Position numbers and translations under genes: made by a program. Below, in pieces: positions 33,370-42,349 of a DNA stretch of 64,000 nt. This stretch comes from Lacibacter sediminis (GTDB taxonomy: Bacteria > Bacteroidota > Bacteroidia > Chitinophagales > Chitinophagaceae): positions 124,001 to 188,000 of the forward strand of contig NZ_CP060007.1 in assembly GCF_014168535.1 (NCBI RefSeq), given 5' to 3'. The notes under the pieces are model-generated. The model made no database searches. It saw only the letters and a program-made list of their open reading frames with translations, and had not been told where the DNA came from. Every line of letters begins with the position of its first letter. Positions within the stretch are counted from its first letter, which is position 1.

Positions 33370-34068
33370 ATGAAAAAGATTCTGCTTGTTGAAGATGAAA
33401 TGCATGTGGTGTCTTTTATTAAAAAAGGACTTACAGAAGAGGGCTTTGATGTGACCGTGGCTTTTGACGGCAATACCGGATTGCAGCTTTTTTATGACAA
33501 CCACTTCGATCTTATTATACTGGACATTATGTTGCCCGACAAAAACGGTCTGGAAGTATGTAAGGATGTTCGCAAGGTGAACAATAATATTCCGGTATTA
33601 TTTTTAACTGCTCTTGGCACTTCTGAGAATATTGTATTGGGCCTGGAGACAGGTGCAGATGATTACCTGGTGAAACCGTTTAAGTTTATTGAGTTGCTTG
33701 CACGCATCCGCACACTTCTGCGCCGTACAGAAGCCGGTGGAGCTATTCCGGAAATTCAACAAGAACACGTTTACAGATTTGCCGACCTTGAGGTGAACGA
33801 CTACAGCAAAGAAGTGGTACGGGATACTAAACCCGTTTCACTTACCAGCACTGAATACAAGCTGCTGCTCTATTTCATAAAAAATAAAAACAAAGTGCTG
33901 TCCCGTACCGACATACTTGAAGAAGTATGGGGTGTGAACTTTGACATTGGTACAAACGTAGTGGATGTTTATGTAAACTATCTGCGTAAGAAAATTGATG
34001 CTTTTGCAGATCAAAAACTGATCCATACTGTTATAGGTATGGGCTATGTATTAAAAGATAACGGGTAA
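33370..34068 (+). CDS. OmpR/PhoB-family response regulator
   Basis: A 232-aa regulator. Receiver domain residues 1-120 with acidic pocket VEDE (8-10), phospho-acceptor Asp52 in LIILDIMLPDKNG and Lys in DDYLVKPFKFIEL. The C-terminal winged helix (about 135-230) has the recognition region NVVDVYVNYLRKKID. Start ATG 33370 follows the promoter element. It is followed 34 bp later by its sensor kinase. The 11-bp repeat array upstream is what such winged-helix dimers bind. Confidence 0.94.
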   Translation: MKKILLVEDEMHVVSFIKKGLTEEGFDVTVAFDGNTGLQLFYDNHFDLIILDIMLPDKNGLEVCKDVRKVNNNIPVLFLTALGTSENIVLGLETGADDYLVKPFKFIELLARIRTLLRRTEAGGAIPEIQQEHVYRFADLEVNDYSKEVVRDTKPVSLTSTEYKLLLYFIKNKNKVLSRTDILEEVWGVNFDIGTNVVDVYVNYLRKKIDAFADQKLIHTVIGMGYVLKDNG

Positions 34069-34102
34069 TTAAATCTACCTACACATAAGGTATCAGACGA
34101 AA

Positions 34103-35473
34103 ATGAAAATACAGATCAAAACAATGCTGATATTATTAAGTGCTTTTTTAAGCATTATTCTTTTATTCAGCGGTTTTGTGTACCTCTCTGTTTCTAAATA
34201 TTCGTACGAAGATTTTTATAAGCTGCTTGAAATACGTGCAGTTACTGCTGCGAAAATTGAGCTCGACCAGCAAGGAAGTTCACAGGAAATGGTAGCACTG
34301 CGCAATGAGTTTTTTGAAAAACTGCCGCTGGAGAAAGACCGTTACTACCGCATCTCTCCGGGCGAGTCATTCAAAAACGAATCTGAAGAACTTGGCCTGC
34401 CAATTTCATTCTTCAATGAGATCATAAAAAAAGGAGGAAGCGAATACAACAAAAACAGCATGTTTTATAAAGGTATTCGCTATAAAAGTAAGCAGGGTGA
34501 ATATGTAGTGATTGCATCGGCCCAAAACTATTTTGAATTACATCACTCTGCCTATCTGCGTCGTACACTCATCTTTGCTATTGTAGCAGCCTTCCTTTTT
34601 TCGGCATTGATCGCTTTGTATTTTTCCCGTTTTGTTTTCAGACCTCTGCGTAAAATAACCGATCGTGTAAAAGAGATCAGTTCTGAAAATCTTCATCTCC
34701 GTTTGGATAACAATATGAATAACGACGAGCTGACTGATCTTACACGTACGTTCAACAACATGCTCGATAGAATTGAAACATCGTTTGAAACACAGAATAA
34801 TTTTATCAGTAATGCATCGCACGAACTGCGTACACCATTAACAGCGATCATTGGTGAAGCCGATGTTACCTTGTCAAAGATCCGAACGATCGATGAGTAT
34901 ATTGAAACCATTAAAGTGATCTTAGACGAAGCAGAAACACTTGACCGTAAAACAAAGGCGCTGCTCTTCCTGGCCCAAACAGGGTTCAATGGTAAAAACC
35001 AAAAGTTCGACAAGCTTCGTATCGATCAGTTGCTGTGGGATGTAAAAGAAACGATAGAAAAAATAAATACCGACAGTCGCATCCACATTGACATGAGTCT
35101 GCTGCCTGAGAATCCAATAAAGTTGAAAGTAAAAGGTAATGAACAATTACTTCATCTTGCTTTAAGCAATATCATCAGCAATGCCTGCAAATACAGTAAC
35201 AACAATGTGGTACATGTATCTATCGGTGCATCTGATCAGAACGTATTTGTGATTGTAAAGGATCATGGTATCGGCATTCCCGATAAAGAGCTGAAGTACA
35301 TTTATGATCCTTTTTTCCGGGCTTCCAATACATTAAAGTATGAAGGTTACGGCATTGGCTTACCGCTTACACGTAACATCATTCGTTTGCACAATGGAGA
35401 AATACTTGTGTCTTCTATTGTAGGGCAAGGTACTACAGTGCAAATCAATCTTCCCATTGGCCGGTTCGACTGA
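34103..35473 (+). CDS. Membrane sensor histidine kinase
   Basis: A 456-aa kinase partnering the response regulator just upstream. TM1 is residues about 8-30, an extracytoplasmic sensor region 31-150 follows, TM2 is about 155-175, HAMP 177-230, then the HisKA domain with phospho-acceptor His240 in ISNASHELRTPL, and the ATPase domain with SNIISNACKYSNNN (N box), VKDHGIGIPDKEL (G1) and YGIGLPLTRNII (G2). All catalytic elements are intact. The sensor region has no recognised fold, so the signal is unknown. Confidence 0.95.
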   Translation: MKIQIKTMLILLSAFLSIILLFSGFVYLSVSKYSYEDFYKLLEIRAVTAAKIELDQQGSSQEMVALRNEFFEKLPLEKDRYYRISPGESFKNESEELGLPISFFNEIIKKGGSEYNKNSMFYKGIRYKSKQGEYVVIASAQNYFELHHSAYLRRTLIFAIVAAFLFSALIALYFSRFVFRPLRKITDRVKEISSENLHLRLDNNMNNDELTDLTRTFNNMLDRIETSFETQNNFISNASHELRTPLTAIIGEADVTLSKIRTIDEYIETIKVILDEAETLDRKTKALLFLAQTGFNGKNQKFDKLRIDQLLWDVKETIEKINTDSRIHIDMSLLPENPIKLKVKGNEQLLHLALSNIISNACKYSNNNVVHVSIGASDQNVFVIVKDHGIGIPDKELKYIYDPFFRASNTLKYEGYGIGLPLTRNIIRLHNGEILVSSIVGQGTTVQINLPIGRFD

Positions 35474-35562
35474 TCCGCAATTATTAAAATCAAAAAAGAC
35501 TGTTTAGCTATTCTTCCATCACTTATTTCTGTTTATTAAACAGTTAAAAAACTGTGCGTTCT

Positions 35563-35633
35563 TTTTAATCTCATTTTAATATCCGCCCTGTCATTCTAAC
35601 AATATTCTAATAGCAGCTTAAAGTCGTTTTAAT
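35563..35633 (+). promoter_or_regulatory. 11-bp-period heptamer array before the USP-like operon
   Basis: TTTTAAT at 35563 and 35574, TTCTAAC at 35594, TTCTAAT at 35605, a degenerate GCTTAAA at 35616, TTTTAAT at 35627. Spacings are 11, 20, 11, 11, 11 bp. A 7/8 -7 element (CAAATTTG, 35644-35651) starts 11 bp after the last repeat, the same geometry as at 33281-33327. Confidence 0.55.
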
Positions 35634-35677
35634 GTTCCAACAGCAAATTTGCAATCTAAACGCAAAACAAAATAGCT

Positions 35678-36178
35678 ATGGAAAAAACAGTATTGATACC
35701 AACTGACTTCAGCATTGCATCATTGAACATTGTAAAAAATTATTTGAACGAGCAACCCGCAGATGTAAAGCTGAACATTATTCTGCTGCATGGATTACAT
35801 CAAACAGATTCTATTACGAGTTTGCTTTTTTGTTCTAAATCACGCATGCTGGAAGAATTAACCAGCAAAGAATTTAATGAAGGTTGTCATGTATTAAAAA
35901 ATAAATACGCTTCGCAGATCCGCAGCATACGCAAAGATGTGTTTAGTGGTTTTACACAGGCAGCATTTAATAATTATGCCGAAGCTAACCGTATTGATGA
36001 AGTTTGTATACCTATCCTTTATAACCCAAGATTCAATAGCAAAAATAGTTTTGATCTGCTTCCTTATATCAAAGCAAGCAAACTACCTATTCAAACAATT
36101 GGTTCGGCAGTTGATGTGCCAATGCCTGAAAAAGGGGAAGTGGCTGAACTGTTTTTTAACCGTGTATCTGTCAGTTGA
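35678..36178 (+). CDS. Universal-stress-protein-like protein
   Basis: A 166-aa cytoplasmic protein starting KTVLIPTDFSIASLNIVKNYL, the USP beta-1/helix-1 signature, with ending IKASKLPIQTIGSAVDVP like the last strand. The ATP-binding GxxGxxG(S/T) motif of classical USPs is not seen, so nucleotide binding is doubtful. Upstream repeats tie it to the adjacent two-component system. First gene of a likely three-gene operon with a small membrane protein and DUF1275. Confidence 0.75.
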   Translation: MEKTVLIPTDFSIASLNIVKNYLNEQPADVKLNIILLHGLHQTDSITSLLFCSKSRMLEELTSKEFNEGCHVLKNKYASQIRSIRKDVFSGFTQAAFNNYAEANRIDEVCIPILYNPRFNSKNSFDLLPYIKASKLPIQTIGSAVDVPMPEKGEVAELFFNRVSVS

Positions 36179-36196
36179 ACAGCAAATAATACAACT

Positions 36197-36670
36197 ATGA
36201 AATTATGGATCACTTATAGTGTTGTGTTTCTGTTTGGCATCCTTGGACTTTTCTTATTGTTCAATGCATCAACAAGTCCTGAAAAAGTGATCCTTGGCAA
36301 GTGGAAAGAAACCGATTGGAAATTTGAGAAAGGAATTGCCTTTGCTGCCGATATCGCTGCAGCGAGTAAAGCCAAAGCAACACAGCCTGAGTTTTCTTTT
36401 CATAAAGCAGAGGATTGGGAGTTTTTACCTGGCGGCTATTTACGGTTAAAGATTGCCGGACAGCAGGAACTCTTAACCTGGCGTATTAAAGGACGAGGGC
36501 ATGTGCTGCAGATTCAATATGGTAACGATAGAATTGAAAATTATCAGTTAACTGTTTTGGATAAAAACAAAATGGTGCTCAATGCAGAGTCGGATGTGCA
36601 GGCAAGAGGGATTTCACAATTAATTTTTGAACGGGAAAAATCAGAAACCTATGCTCAGAAAATACAGTAA
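36197..36670 (+). CDS. Hypothetical membrane-anchored protein
   Basis: A 157-aa protein with one N-terminal TM helix (ITYSVVFLFGILGLFLLF) and an extracytoplasmic domain beginning KVILGKWKETDWKFEKG. ILGKWKE and the alternating beta pattern (LTWRIKGRGHVLQIQY, RIENYQLTVLDKNKMVL) resemble lipocalin-like/DUF-type small beta-barrels in Bacteroidota. No firm family. Its last 20 bases overlap the DUF1275 gene, indicating coupling. Confidence 0.7.
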   Translation: MKLWITYSVVFLFGILGLFLLFNASTSPEKVILGKWKETDWKFEKGIAFAADIAAASKAKATQPEFSFHKAEDWEFLPGGYLRLKIAGQQELLTWRIKGRGHVLQIQYGNDRIENYQLTVLDKNKMVLNAESDVQARGISQLIFEREKSETYAQKIQ

Positions 36671-37475
36671 CAGCAGAACATTGGGCGATAATGTGAAACT
36701 TGGCGTGCTCACTGCATTTTCAGCGGGCATGGTCAATATTGCATCGCTCTTATTATTCTTTTCTTTCAGTTCAAATGTAACAGGGCACTACGCCATTCTT
36801 GCGGCAGAACTGGTGAAAGGAAATTTGTACCAGGCCGCTGTTGTGCTTGGCTGGATCTTTCTGTTCTTCTTTGGCGGGTTTGTATCGAACATGTTTGTGA
36901 TACATATGAATAAGAAGAACACCTATGTAGCACATGCACTACCAATTGTGCTCGAGATCATCTGCCTTGTTGCAGTGGGTATTTACGGTCAGTTTTTTTA
37001 TAAAGAAACACTTGTTGAAACAGAAGCAATGTTAGCGCTGATGTTGTTTGCAATGGGTTTGCAGAATGGACTGACAGCAAGTATTTCAAACTTTGCTGTG
37101 AAGACAACACATTTAACGGGTGTTACAACAGACCTCGGTATTTTGTTTTCGATGTTTACGCACAAAGAACACCGAAAGAACAATGAGTTGAAAGGGAAAG
37201 CGATTTTGTTATTATCCATTGCCGCTGCATACCTTGCCGGCGCAGTTGTGTCGGGTATTACTTATATGCATATGGGCTTCCGTTTGTTTTATGCAGTGAG
37301 TTTGTTTTTGGTGGTAGTGATCTTTTACGACTTCTACAAGTTGAAACTTTTTCGCTACCTCAGCAATAAACGGACAAAAACACAAGCGATACAATTGGAA
37401 ACAATAGCAAAGCAACTTCCAAACATACCGGAACAAAAAAAGAAACGAACTCAAGAAGAAGTACCCGCCTATTGA
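36651..37475 (+). CDS. DUF1275 (YoaK-family) membrane protein
   Basis: A 274-aa protein with about six TM segments and the family pattern FSAGMVNIASLLLFFSFSSN, VTGHYAILAAELVKG, GLQNGLTASISNFAVKTTH and LTGVTTDLG. Start ATG 36651 (MLRKYSNSRTLGDNVK) overlaps the upstream gene by 20 bp. The C-terminal 45 residues are polar and Lys/Gln-rich. Function unknown. The operon ends at a hairpin at 37503-37536. Confidence 0.9.
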   Translation: MLRKYSNSRTLGDNVKLGVLTAFSAGMVNIASLLLFFSFSSNVTGHYAILAAELVKGNLYQAAVVLGWIFLFFFGGFVSNMFVIHMNKKNTYVAHALPIVLEIICLVAVGIYGQFFYKETLVETEAMLALMLFAMGLQNGLTASISNFAVKTTHLTGVTTDLGILFSMFTHKEHRKNNELKGKAILLLSIAAAYLAGAVVSGITYMHMGFRLFYAVSLFLVVVIFYDFYKLKLFRYLSNKRTKTQAIQLETIAKQLPNIPEQKKKRTQEEVPAY

Positions 37476-37502
37476 ATGTAGCAAGGGTACTCATGTTGAT
37501 TG

Positions 37503-37536
37503 GGACTGCGGTATTCCTGCCGTAGTCCATCTTTTA
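37503..37536 (+). terminator. Terminator after the DUF1275 gene
   Basis: Stem GGACTGCGG / CCGTAGTCC (9 bp, one G-U), 8-nt loop, followed by ATCTTTTATT. Confidence 0.65.
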
Positions 37537-37557
37537 TTCTGTAAGTAGCGATGATTG

Positions 37558-38673
37558 TCATAAAAGAAACATGTTATTCCGGTAAACCTGTTTCAACAAA
37601 CCGTCATTAGAAAGAATAACAAGATCAGCTTTAAATCCTTCTTCAATTTTACCGAATCCTTGCAGCTGTGCCACTCTCGAAGGATATAGCGAAGCCATCC
37701 GCAACGCTTCATCAAATTCAATACCTGCCTTATTCACGCAATTGTTCACTGCTTTTATCATGGTAAGTGCAGAGCCAGACAGTGTTCCATCGGGTAAAAC
37801 ATAACGATCATCTTTTAACAAGTGTTGATAGGCACCTTCATTTGTTTCAGCTACTGCATCAGTGATCAGGAATAAACGCTCCTGCATCATTTTTTTGCTG
37901 ATGCGTACTGCTGCAAACGAAGTATGAAATCCATCGCAAACGATACTGCTGTGTGCGGTTGCATGATCATAGATGGCACCAACCATTCCTAACTCTCTTC
38001 CTTGCAACGGCGACATAGCATTGAATAAATGCGTTGCTGTTGTAATGCCTTTGTTGAAACCGGCAATTGCCTGTTCATAAGTTGCATTACTATGACCGGC
38101 GGAAACAATTACACTATTATCAAGCAGAAGTTGAATTATTTGATCACTGCATTGCTCAGGTGCAAGTGTCATCATCTTTACAATGCCTTCGCTTTTATCA
38201 AGCAATAACTTTACTTCGTCAAGTGTTGGTTGTTTAATGTACTCTGATAAATGCGCCCCACGTTTTAAGGGATTGATATACGGCCCTTCAAGGTGTAACC
38301 CCAACAAGCCACTATTTGGATTTTGTTGCAGGAATGTTTTTGCAACATCAATGCCATTCAAAAAAATATCGATGCCATTTGTAGCCATTGTTAACAGGAA
38401 GCGTGTACATCCTCCGCTTACACAATAGGCATCCGTAGCAAGTATAGCTTCTTCATTCAGCGCTTCGGAAAACAGCAGGCCATTGCCGCCGTATAATTGC
38501 AGATCAATAAACGCCGGAACTAATAAATTGCCCTGAAGATCATAACGATCTATATCTGCAGAAATATCAGCAGCAGGCAATATAGATTCGATCACTCCAT
38601 TATTCACCAATACAGCGTGACCGTTTATAAAACGATCACCTGTAAAAACTGTTCCGTTGTAAAATGCAAGCAT
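37558..38673 (-). CDS. nagA: N-acetylglucosamine-6-phosphate deacetylase
   Basis: Removes acetate from GlcNAc-6-phosphate for recycling of cell-wall or chitin amino sugars. The 371-aa TIM-barrel metalloenzyme has LGLHLEGPYINPLKRGAH (metal Glu), VSAGHSNATYEQA (His), THLFNAMSPLQGRE (His), IVCDGFHTS and the catalytic Asp in LITDAVAETNEG. The start lies 6 bp after the amidase-like gene stop, so it is in the recX-lpxR-omega-amidase-nagA operon. No nagB is nearby. Confidence 0.95.
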   Translation of the reverse strand: MLAFYNGTVFTGDRFINGHAVLVNNGVIESILPAADISADIDRYDLQGNLLVPAFIDLQLYGGNGLLFSEALNEEAILATDAYCVSGGCTRFLLTMATNGIDIFLNGIDVAKTFLQQNPNSGLLGLHLEGPYINPLKRGAHLSEYIKQPTLDEVKLLLDKSEGIVKMMTLAPEQCSDQIIQLLLDNSVIVSAGHSNATYEQAIAGFNKGITTATHLFNAMSPLQGRELGMVGAIYDHATAHSSIVCDGFHTSFAAVRISKKMMQERLFLITDAVAETNEGAYQHLLKDDRYVLPDGTLSGSALTMIKAVNNCVNKAGIEFDEALRMASLYPSRVAQLQGFGKIEEGFKADLVILSNDGLLKQVYRNNMFLL

Positions 38674-38679
38674 GTTATA

Positions 38680-39486
38680 TTATGGAAGAATGCTGAACGC
38701 ATCTCCGTCTTTTAAGAAAGGAAGTTTATGACGTATCTCTTCGAGTTTTTCTTTGGAGAGTGTAATGGTGAAAATATCTTCGTCATGTTCTTTTTCATAC
38801 AGCACTTCACCCATTGCATCAACGACCATACTGCTACCGCTGTGATAGATATTATTCCCGTCATTACCTGTTCGGTTCACACCAATTACATAACACTGAT
38901 TTTCGATAGCTCTTGCGTTGAGTAATGTTTTCCATGCATGCACTCTCCGTTCGGGCCAGTTGGCGACGTAGATCAATACATCAAACTCCGGTTCATTCTC
39001 TTTTGATTGCTGACGTGCCCAAACAGGGAACCGCAAATCATAACAAACCATCAGGTTGATCTTCCAGCCATTCACGGATGCAATCAAACGTTTAGTGCCG
39101 GCTGTATAGTGTTTGTCTTCATCAGCGTATGCAAACAGGTGACGTTTATCGTACACGCCATACTGTCCGTTAGGCAACATCCAGATCAGGCGATTAAAAT
39201 ATTGTGTTGATCCATCTTCAGCAAGCTGACTCGCCATAATACTACCCGTAACGATCACCCGCTTTTGAGCTGCCATCTTTTTCATCCATTCAACGGTGGG
39301 TCCATTCATTGGCTCTGCAAATTCTTCCGGCTTCATACTGAAACCGGTATTGAACATTTCAGGAAGCACAATGATTTGCGTTGGATGCTGAATAGAATTG
39401 ATCTTCTCTTCCAGCATTTGCAGGTTGGCTGCTTTGTCTTCCCAATGCAGATTTGTTTGAATGAGTGTGAATGTAAGATGACTCAT
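38680..39486 (-). CDS. Nitrilase-superfamily omega-amidase (YafV-like)
   Basis: A 268-aa C-N hydrolase with the Glu-Lys-Cys triad: Glu43 in VLPEMFNTGFS, Lys114 in VYDKRHLFAYADE, Cys148 in LMVCYDLRFPVW. The motif spacing and GNDGNNIYHSGSS match omega-amidase, which hydrolyses alpha-ketoglutaramate/ketosuccinamate formed by transamination of glutamine or asparagine, a metabolite-repair role. Operon member with 6- and 9-bp gaps to nagA and lpxR. Confidence 0.9.
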   Translation of the reverse strand: MSHLTFTLIQTNLHWEDKAANLQMLEEKINSIQHPTQIIVLPEMFNTGFSMKPEEFAEPMNGPTVEWMKKMAAQKRVIVTGSIMASQLAEDGSTQYFNRLIWMLPNGQYGVYDKRHLFAYADEDKHYTAGTKRLIASVNGWKINLMVCYDLRFPVWARQQSKENEPEFDVLIYVANWPERRVHAWKTLLNARAIENQCYVIGVNRTGNDGNNIYHSGSSMVVDAMGEVLYEKEHDEDIFTITLSKEKLEEIRHKLPFLKDGDAFSILP

Positions 39487-39495
39487 GCCACGAAG

Positions 39496-40464
39496 TTAAC
39501 GAAAGCGGATGCTGAATGCAAAAGCGCCATAAACTTCAAATGGTTCAATCATGGTTTTTGCTTCCCGTTGTTTGATATGATAATACGCCGAGAAGGAAGT
39601 CTGCCGGTTTGAAAGAATGATCCCTGTTTTAACGATATAAATGAACGGATTCAGTTCTGATGTATAGTTGCCTTTATCCTCCCGGAACAAACCGCCTTGC
39701 ACAGTTGCATTGTATGCCTGTGCCATAAGCATTGGTTCAAGAAAAAAGATGAATTCAGTTTGATGCCGTTGCTCTTGTTTGCTTTGTCCGAGACGCCCGC
39801 TCCAGTAAGCGCTGTATTGCTCATCTTCCAGCTTACCGAGTTTTAATAACACACCGGCTGATGCATTCGTAAATGTATTGCCAAGTGTTGCTTTACCTGT
39901 GGCATGAAGACTAAAGGTTTTTGTGGCAGCGATGAGTGGTTGATAATAACGCACCGATGCATTTACGCCCATTTCGTTCTGCACCTGGTTTTCCCAGCCA
40001 TAAAGTTTATACAGACCAATGATCTTATGATAATTTGTTTGCACTTCTTTTCCTTTTGCACCGGGACCAAGAATGCCAACTGCTCCATCGAATTGCAAAA
40101 TGCGTTCATCATTAAACACATTGGTTTGTCCATAGCTTGCGTACAACCAACCGGCATAAGGACGATCCTGTTGTTCCAGCACCTGCTCCAGTGAGCGACG
40201 GTTGAGGTGTGGGTTATAGATCATTTGCCCCGCTTCAATGCGGTGAAGTTTGGTAGCCAACCTGGATGATGAGATATTTTTCGCCAGCCATTGGTAACGC
40301 AGAAAAACGCCATTGGAATAGTAACGATCCTTTTTTGTGAAATTGTAGTTATCGTTCTCGGTTATAAACGTAAACTCTTTTGTATAAACGTTGGATGTAT
40401 CCTGCGCCTGCACAAAGGCAAAACAGAAAATAAAAAAGAGGGTTACAATGGTTGGTTTCAACAT
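39496..40464 (-). CDS. LpxR-family lipid A 3'-O-deacylase-like outer-membrane protein
   Basis: A 322-aa exported beta-barrel protein with signal peptide MLKPTIVTLFFIFCFAFVQA. It carries the family pattern FTFITENDNYNF, KKDRYYSNGVFLRYQW and QQDRPYAGWLYASYG, with a C-terminal Phe-x-Arg-Phe-Arg end typical of outer-membrane barrels. In Salmonella LpxR removes the 3'-acyloxyacyl chain of lipid A; the Bacteroidota relatives (DUF2219) are not characterised. Second gene after recX. Confidence 0.85.
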   Translation of the reverse strand: MLKPTIVTLFFIFCFAFVQAQDTSNVYTKEFTFITENDNYNFTKKDRYYSNGVFLRYQWLAKNISSSRLATKLHRIEAGQMIYNPHLNRRSLEQVLEQQDRPYAGWLYASYGQTNVFNDERILQFDGAVGILGPGAKGKEVQTNYHKIIGLYKLYGWENQVQNEMGVNASVRYYQPLIAATKTFSLHATGKATLGNTFTNASAGVLLKLGKLEDEQYSAYWSGRLGQSKQEQRHQTEFIFFLEPMLMAQAYNATVQGGLFREDKGNYTSELNPFIYIVKTGIILSNRQTSFSAYYHIKQREAKTMIEPFEVYGAFAFSIRFR

Positions 40465-40500
40465 GCGGTTACAAGATTACTAAAAATCAGAACATGGAGC

Positions 40501-40962
40501 TTAACGTAACAATTCGCTAATGATGTTTTGCTCATAGCCTTTTTGCATTAAATAATCAGTGATCTTTCTTTTACGGATGAAGATGTTGGTTTCGCCTTTC
40601 AGTTGTTTCAGTTTCTGCTCGTATAGCTTTTGCACCGTGGCCAGGTAATCTTCTTCATCAATAGTTTTCATGGCTTTTTTGATCAGGTACTCACTTACAT
40701 ATTTCTGTTTAAGTTCGTACTTAATCTTTACCCTTCCCCATTGCTTCATGCGGAAACGGCCACCGGCAAACTGCACTGCAAACCGTTCTTCGTTAAGGTA
40801 ATCTTCTTCAATGAGTTTCGACAACAACTCTTCCACATCAGATTTACGCAACCCGAAGCCATATAGTTTTTCTTTCACCTCACTGTGGCAACGCTCCTGG
40901 TATGCACAGTAGTGCTTAGCTTTCTGGTGCGCCTGTTCTTTGGTGAGTTGTTGCTTGTACAT
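40501..40962 (-). CDS. recX: RecX regulatory protein
   Basis: A 153-aa modulator of RecA made of three-helix repeats: AHQKAKHYCAYQERCHSEV, ELLSKLIEEDYLNEERFAV, and MKQWGRVKIKYELKQKYVSE. The RWG/KWG-like motif MKQWGRVKI is the family hallmark. recA is not in the window. A perfect -7 element lies 8 nt before the ATG. First gene of the minus-strand operon with lpxR. Confidence 0.93.
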   Translation of the reverse strand: MYKQQLTKEQAHQKAKHYCAYQERCHSEVKEKLYGFGLRKSDVEELLSKLIEEDYLNEERFAVQFAGGRFRMKQWGRVKIKYELKQKYVSEYLIKKAMKTIDEEDYLATVQKLYEQKLKQLKGETNIFIRKRKITDYLMQKGYEQNIISELLR

Positions 40963-40970
40963 TTATGAAA

Positions 40971-40978
40971 CAAATGTA
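40971..40978 (-). promoter_or_regulatory. -7 promoter element for recX-lpxR operon
   Basis: Minus strand TACATTTG, perfect TAnnTTTG, 8 nt before the recX ATG. Confidence 0.6.
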
Positions 40979-41329
40979 AGAAGACGGGAATGTAAACCAA
41001 TTGATAGACAGCTTTTCGGGATTTGCCAGCTGCCAGAATTAATATAGGCTATTACTTTTACCCAATCCTTAAAGTATTATGTGATCGCTACTTTGAATTT
41101 TTTATTATTTTAAGATTGCCGCTTGCTACAGCACTGCTATATCGAATGAAGAATAACATCGTTGCTTCAATACGGATATTGAATTATGCGATTTTGTAAA
41201 GGGTGATTGGAATCATCTTTTTATAGGTCACTTTTTCATTTATTTTGCCTAGGAGACATTTATTTCCACATGAATCTGCATTTGAGAATAAAGTGTTCAT
41301 GATAACCGGCACCTTAGTAAAAAGTTGAT
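40979..41329. other. Intergenic region between divergent recX and PAS pseudo-kinase
   Basis: About 350 bp with no credible ORF on either strand. It is AT-rich; TTATTTTG near 41238 is a 7/8 -7 candidate for the plus-strand gene, leaving a leader of roughly 80 nt. No clear dyad or repeat was seen. Confidence 0.5.
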
Positions 41330-42349
41330 ATGAAAAAAGACAATCATTCGTTCCGGGAATTAAATGAGTTGGGACTTTTGGTATCGGACCAGGTAACGGC
41401 AATGCTTGCTTACTGGGATAAAGATCTCATCAGCAGGTTTGCCAATAATGCTTATCACGAATGGTTTGGCAGAACGAGGGAGGAAATGATGAACAAAATG
41501 CACATCAGCGAACTGTTGGGTCCTCTTTACGAAAAAAATCTCCCCTACATTAAGGCTGCATTAGCCGGCGAAAAGCAGGTGTTTGAAAGAGAAATACCAA
41601 TTCCAAACGGTAGCGGAACACGTCATTCACTGGCAACTTATATTCCTGATGTGAGAGATGGAGAAGTGATTGGTTTTTTTGTGCATGTGGCCGATGTAAC
41701 GCACGTAAAAAAACTTGAACAGCAGTTAACACAATCAAAACGGGAAATTCTGCGAAACATTATTGATACTGAAGAAAGCGAAAGCCGTCGCCTTGTTTAT
41801 ATTCTGAGAGAGAATATTAATCAACGGCTGGCAGCCTGCAAAATGTTAACAGACGAAAAAAAGGAGAATCTCACAGAGAGCGATAAGGTGGTAAATAAAA
41901 TGATGGCTGATATTATTGATGAAATCAATTCAATTTGTGAGGAACTGACGCCTTCTGAACTGGAAATATTCGGCATAATAAAAACGATTGAAATTGCCTG
42001 CGAAAAATTTTCTTTACACTACCCTGTTACGATCGAATTTAATTGTTTTGAAAATGCAATTGAACAAATTGACCTGGATGAAAAGCTAACCATATTCAGG
42101 ATCGTACAGAATTTTATCAGAATGAGTATTAACAATCTGCAGGAATCGACCATTAAAATTATACTTTCATATGATCATCCCGAGGTGAGTATTCGTTTGC
42201 TTTCAACGAAGCCATTGCTACTTTCACCAAATACAAAAGAATACAAAGCAATTGAGTGCAGGGTAGAATATAACGGAGGCAGTGTGATTGAACTGCGTAA
42301 TGAAGAATACTCAGGTTTACTTATTCGGTTTCAGCTTAATAAGTCTTAG
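41330..42349 (+). CDS. PAS-domain protein with a histidine-less, ATPase-degenerate kinase core
   Basis: A 339-aa soluble protein. Residues about 20-125 form a PAS_4-like domain (WFGRTREEMMNKMHISELLG, FFVHVADVTHVKKLE). A coiled linker leads to TEESESRRLVYILRENINQRL, which aligns with the HisKA_3 (NarL-partner) signature, but the phospho-acceptor His is Arg160 and the next Asp is Glu161. The following region (DEKLTIFRIVQNFIRMSINN) is like the ATPase N box, yet the G boxes (DxGxG, GxG) are missing. It cannot autophosphorylate by the normal mechanism, so it is probably a sensory or scaffold pseudo-kinase. Confidence 0.8.
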   Translation: MKKDNHSFRELNELGLLVSDQVTAMLAYWDKDLISRFANNAYHEWFGRTREEMMNKMHISELLGPLYEKNLPYIKAALAGEKQVFEREIPIPNGSGTRHSLATYIPDVRDGEVIGFFVHVADVTHVKKLEQQLTQSKREILRNIIDTEESESRRLVYILRENINQRLAACKMLTDEKKENLTESDKVVNKMMADIIDEINSICEELTPSELEIFGIIKTIEIACEKFSLHYPVTIEFNCFENAIEQIDLDEKLTIFRIVQNFIRMSINNLQESTIKIILSYDHPEVSIRLLSTKPLLLSPNTKEYKAIECRVEYNGGSVIELRNEEYSGLLIRFQLNKS

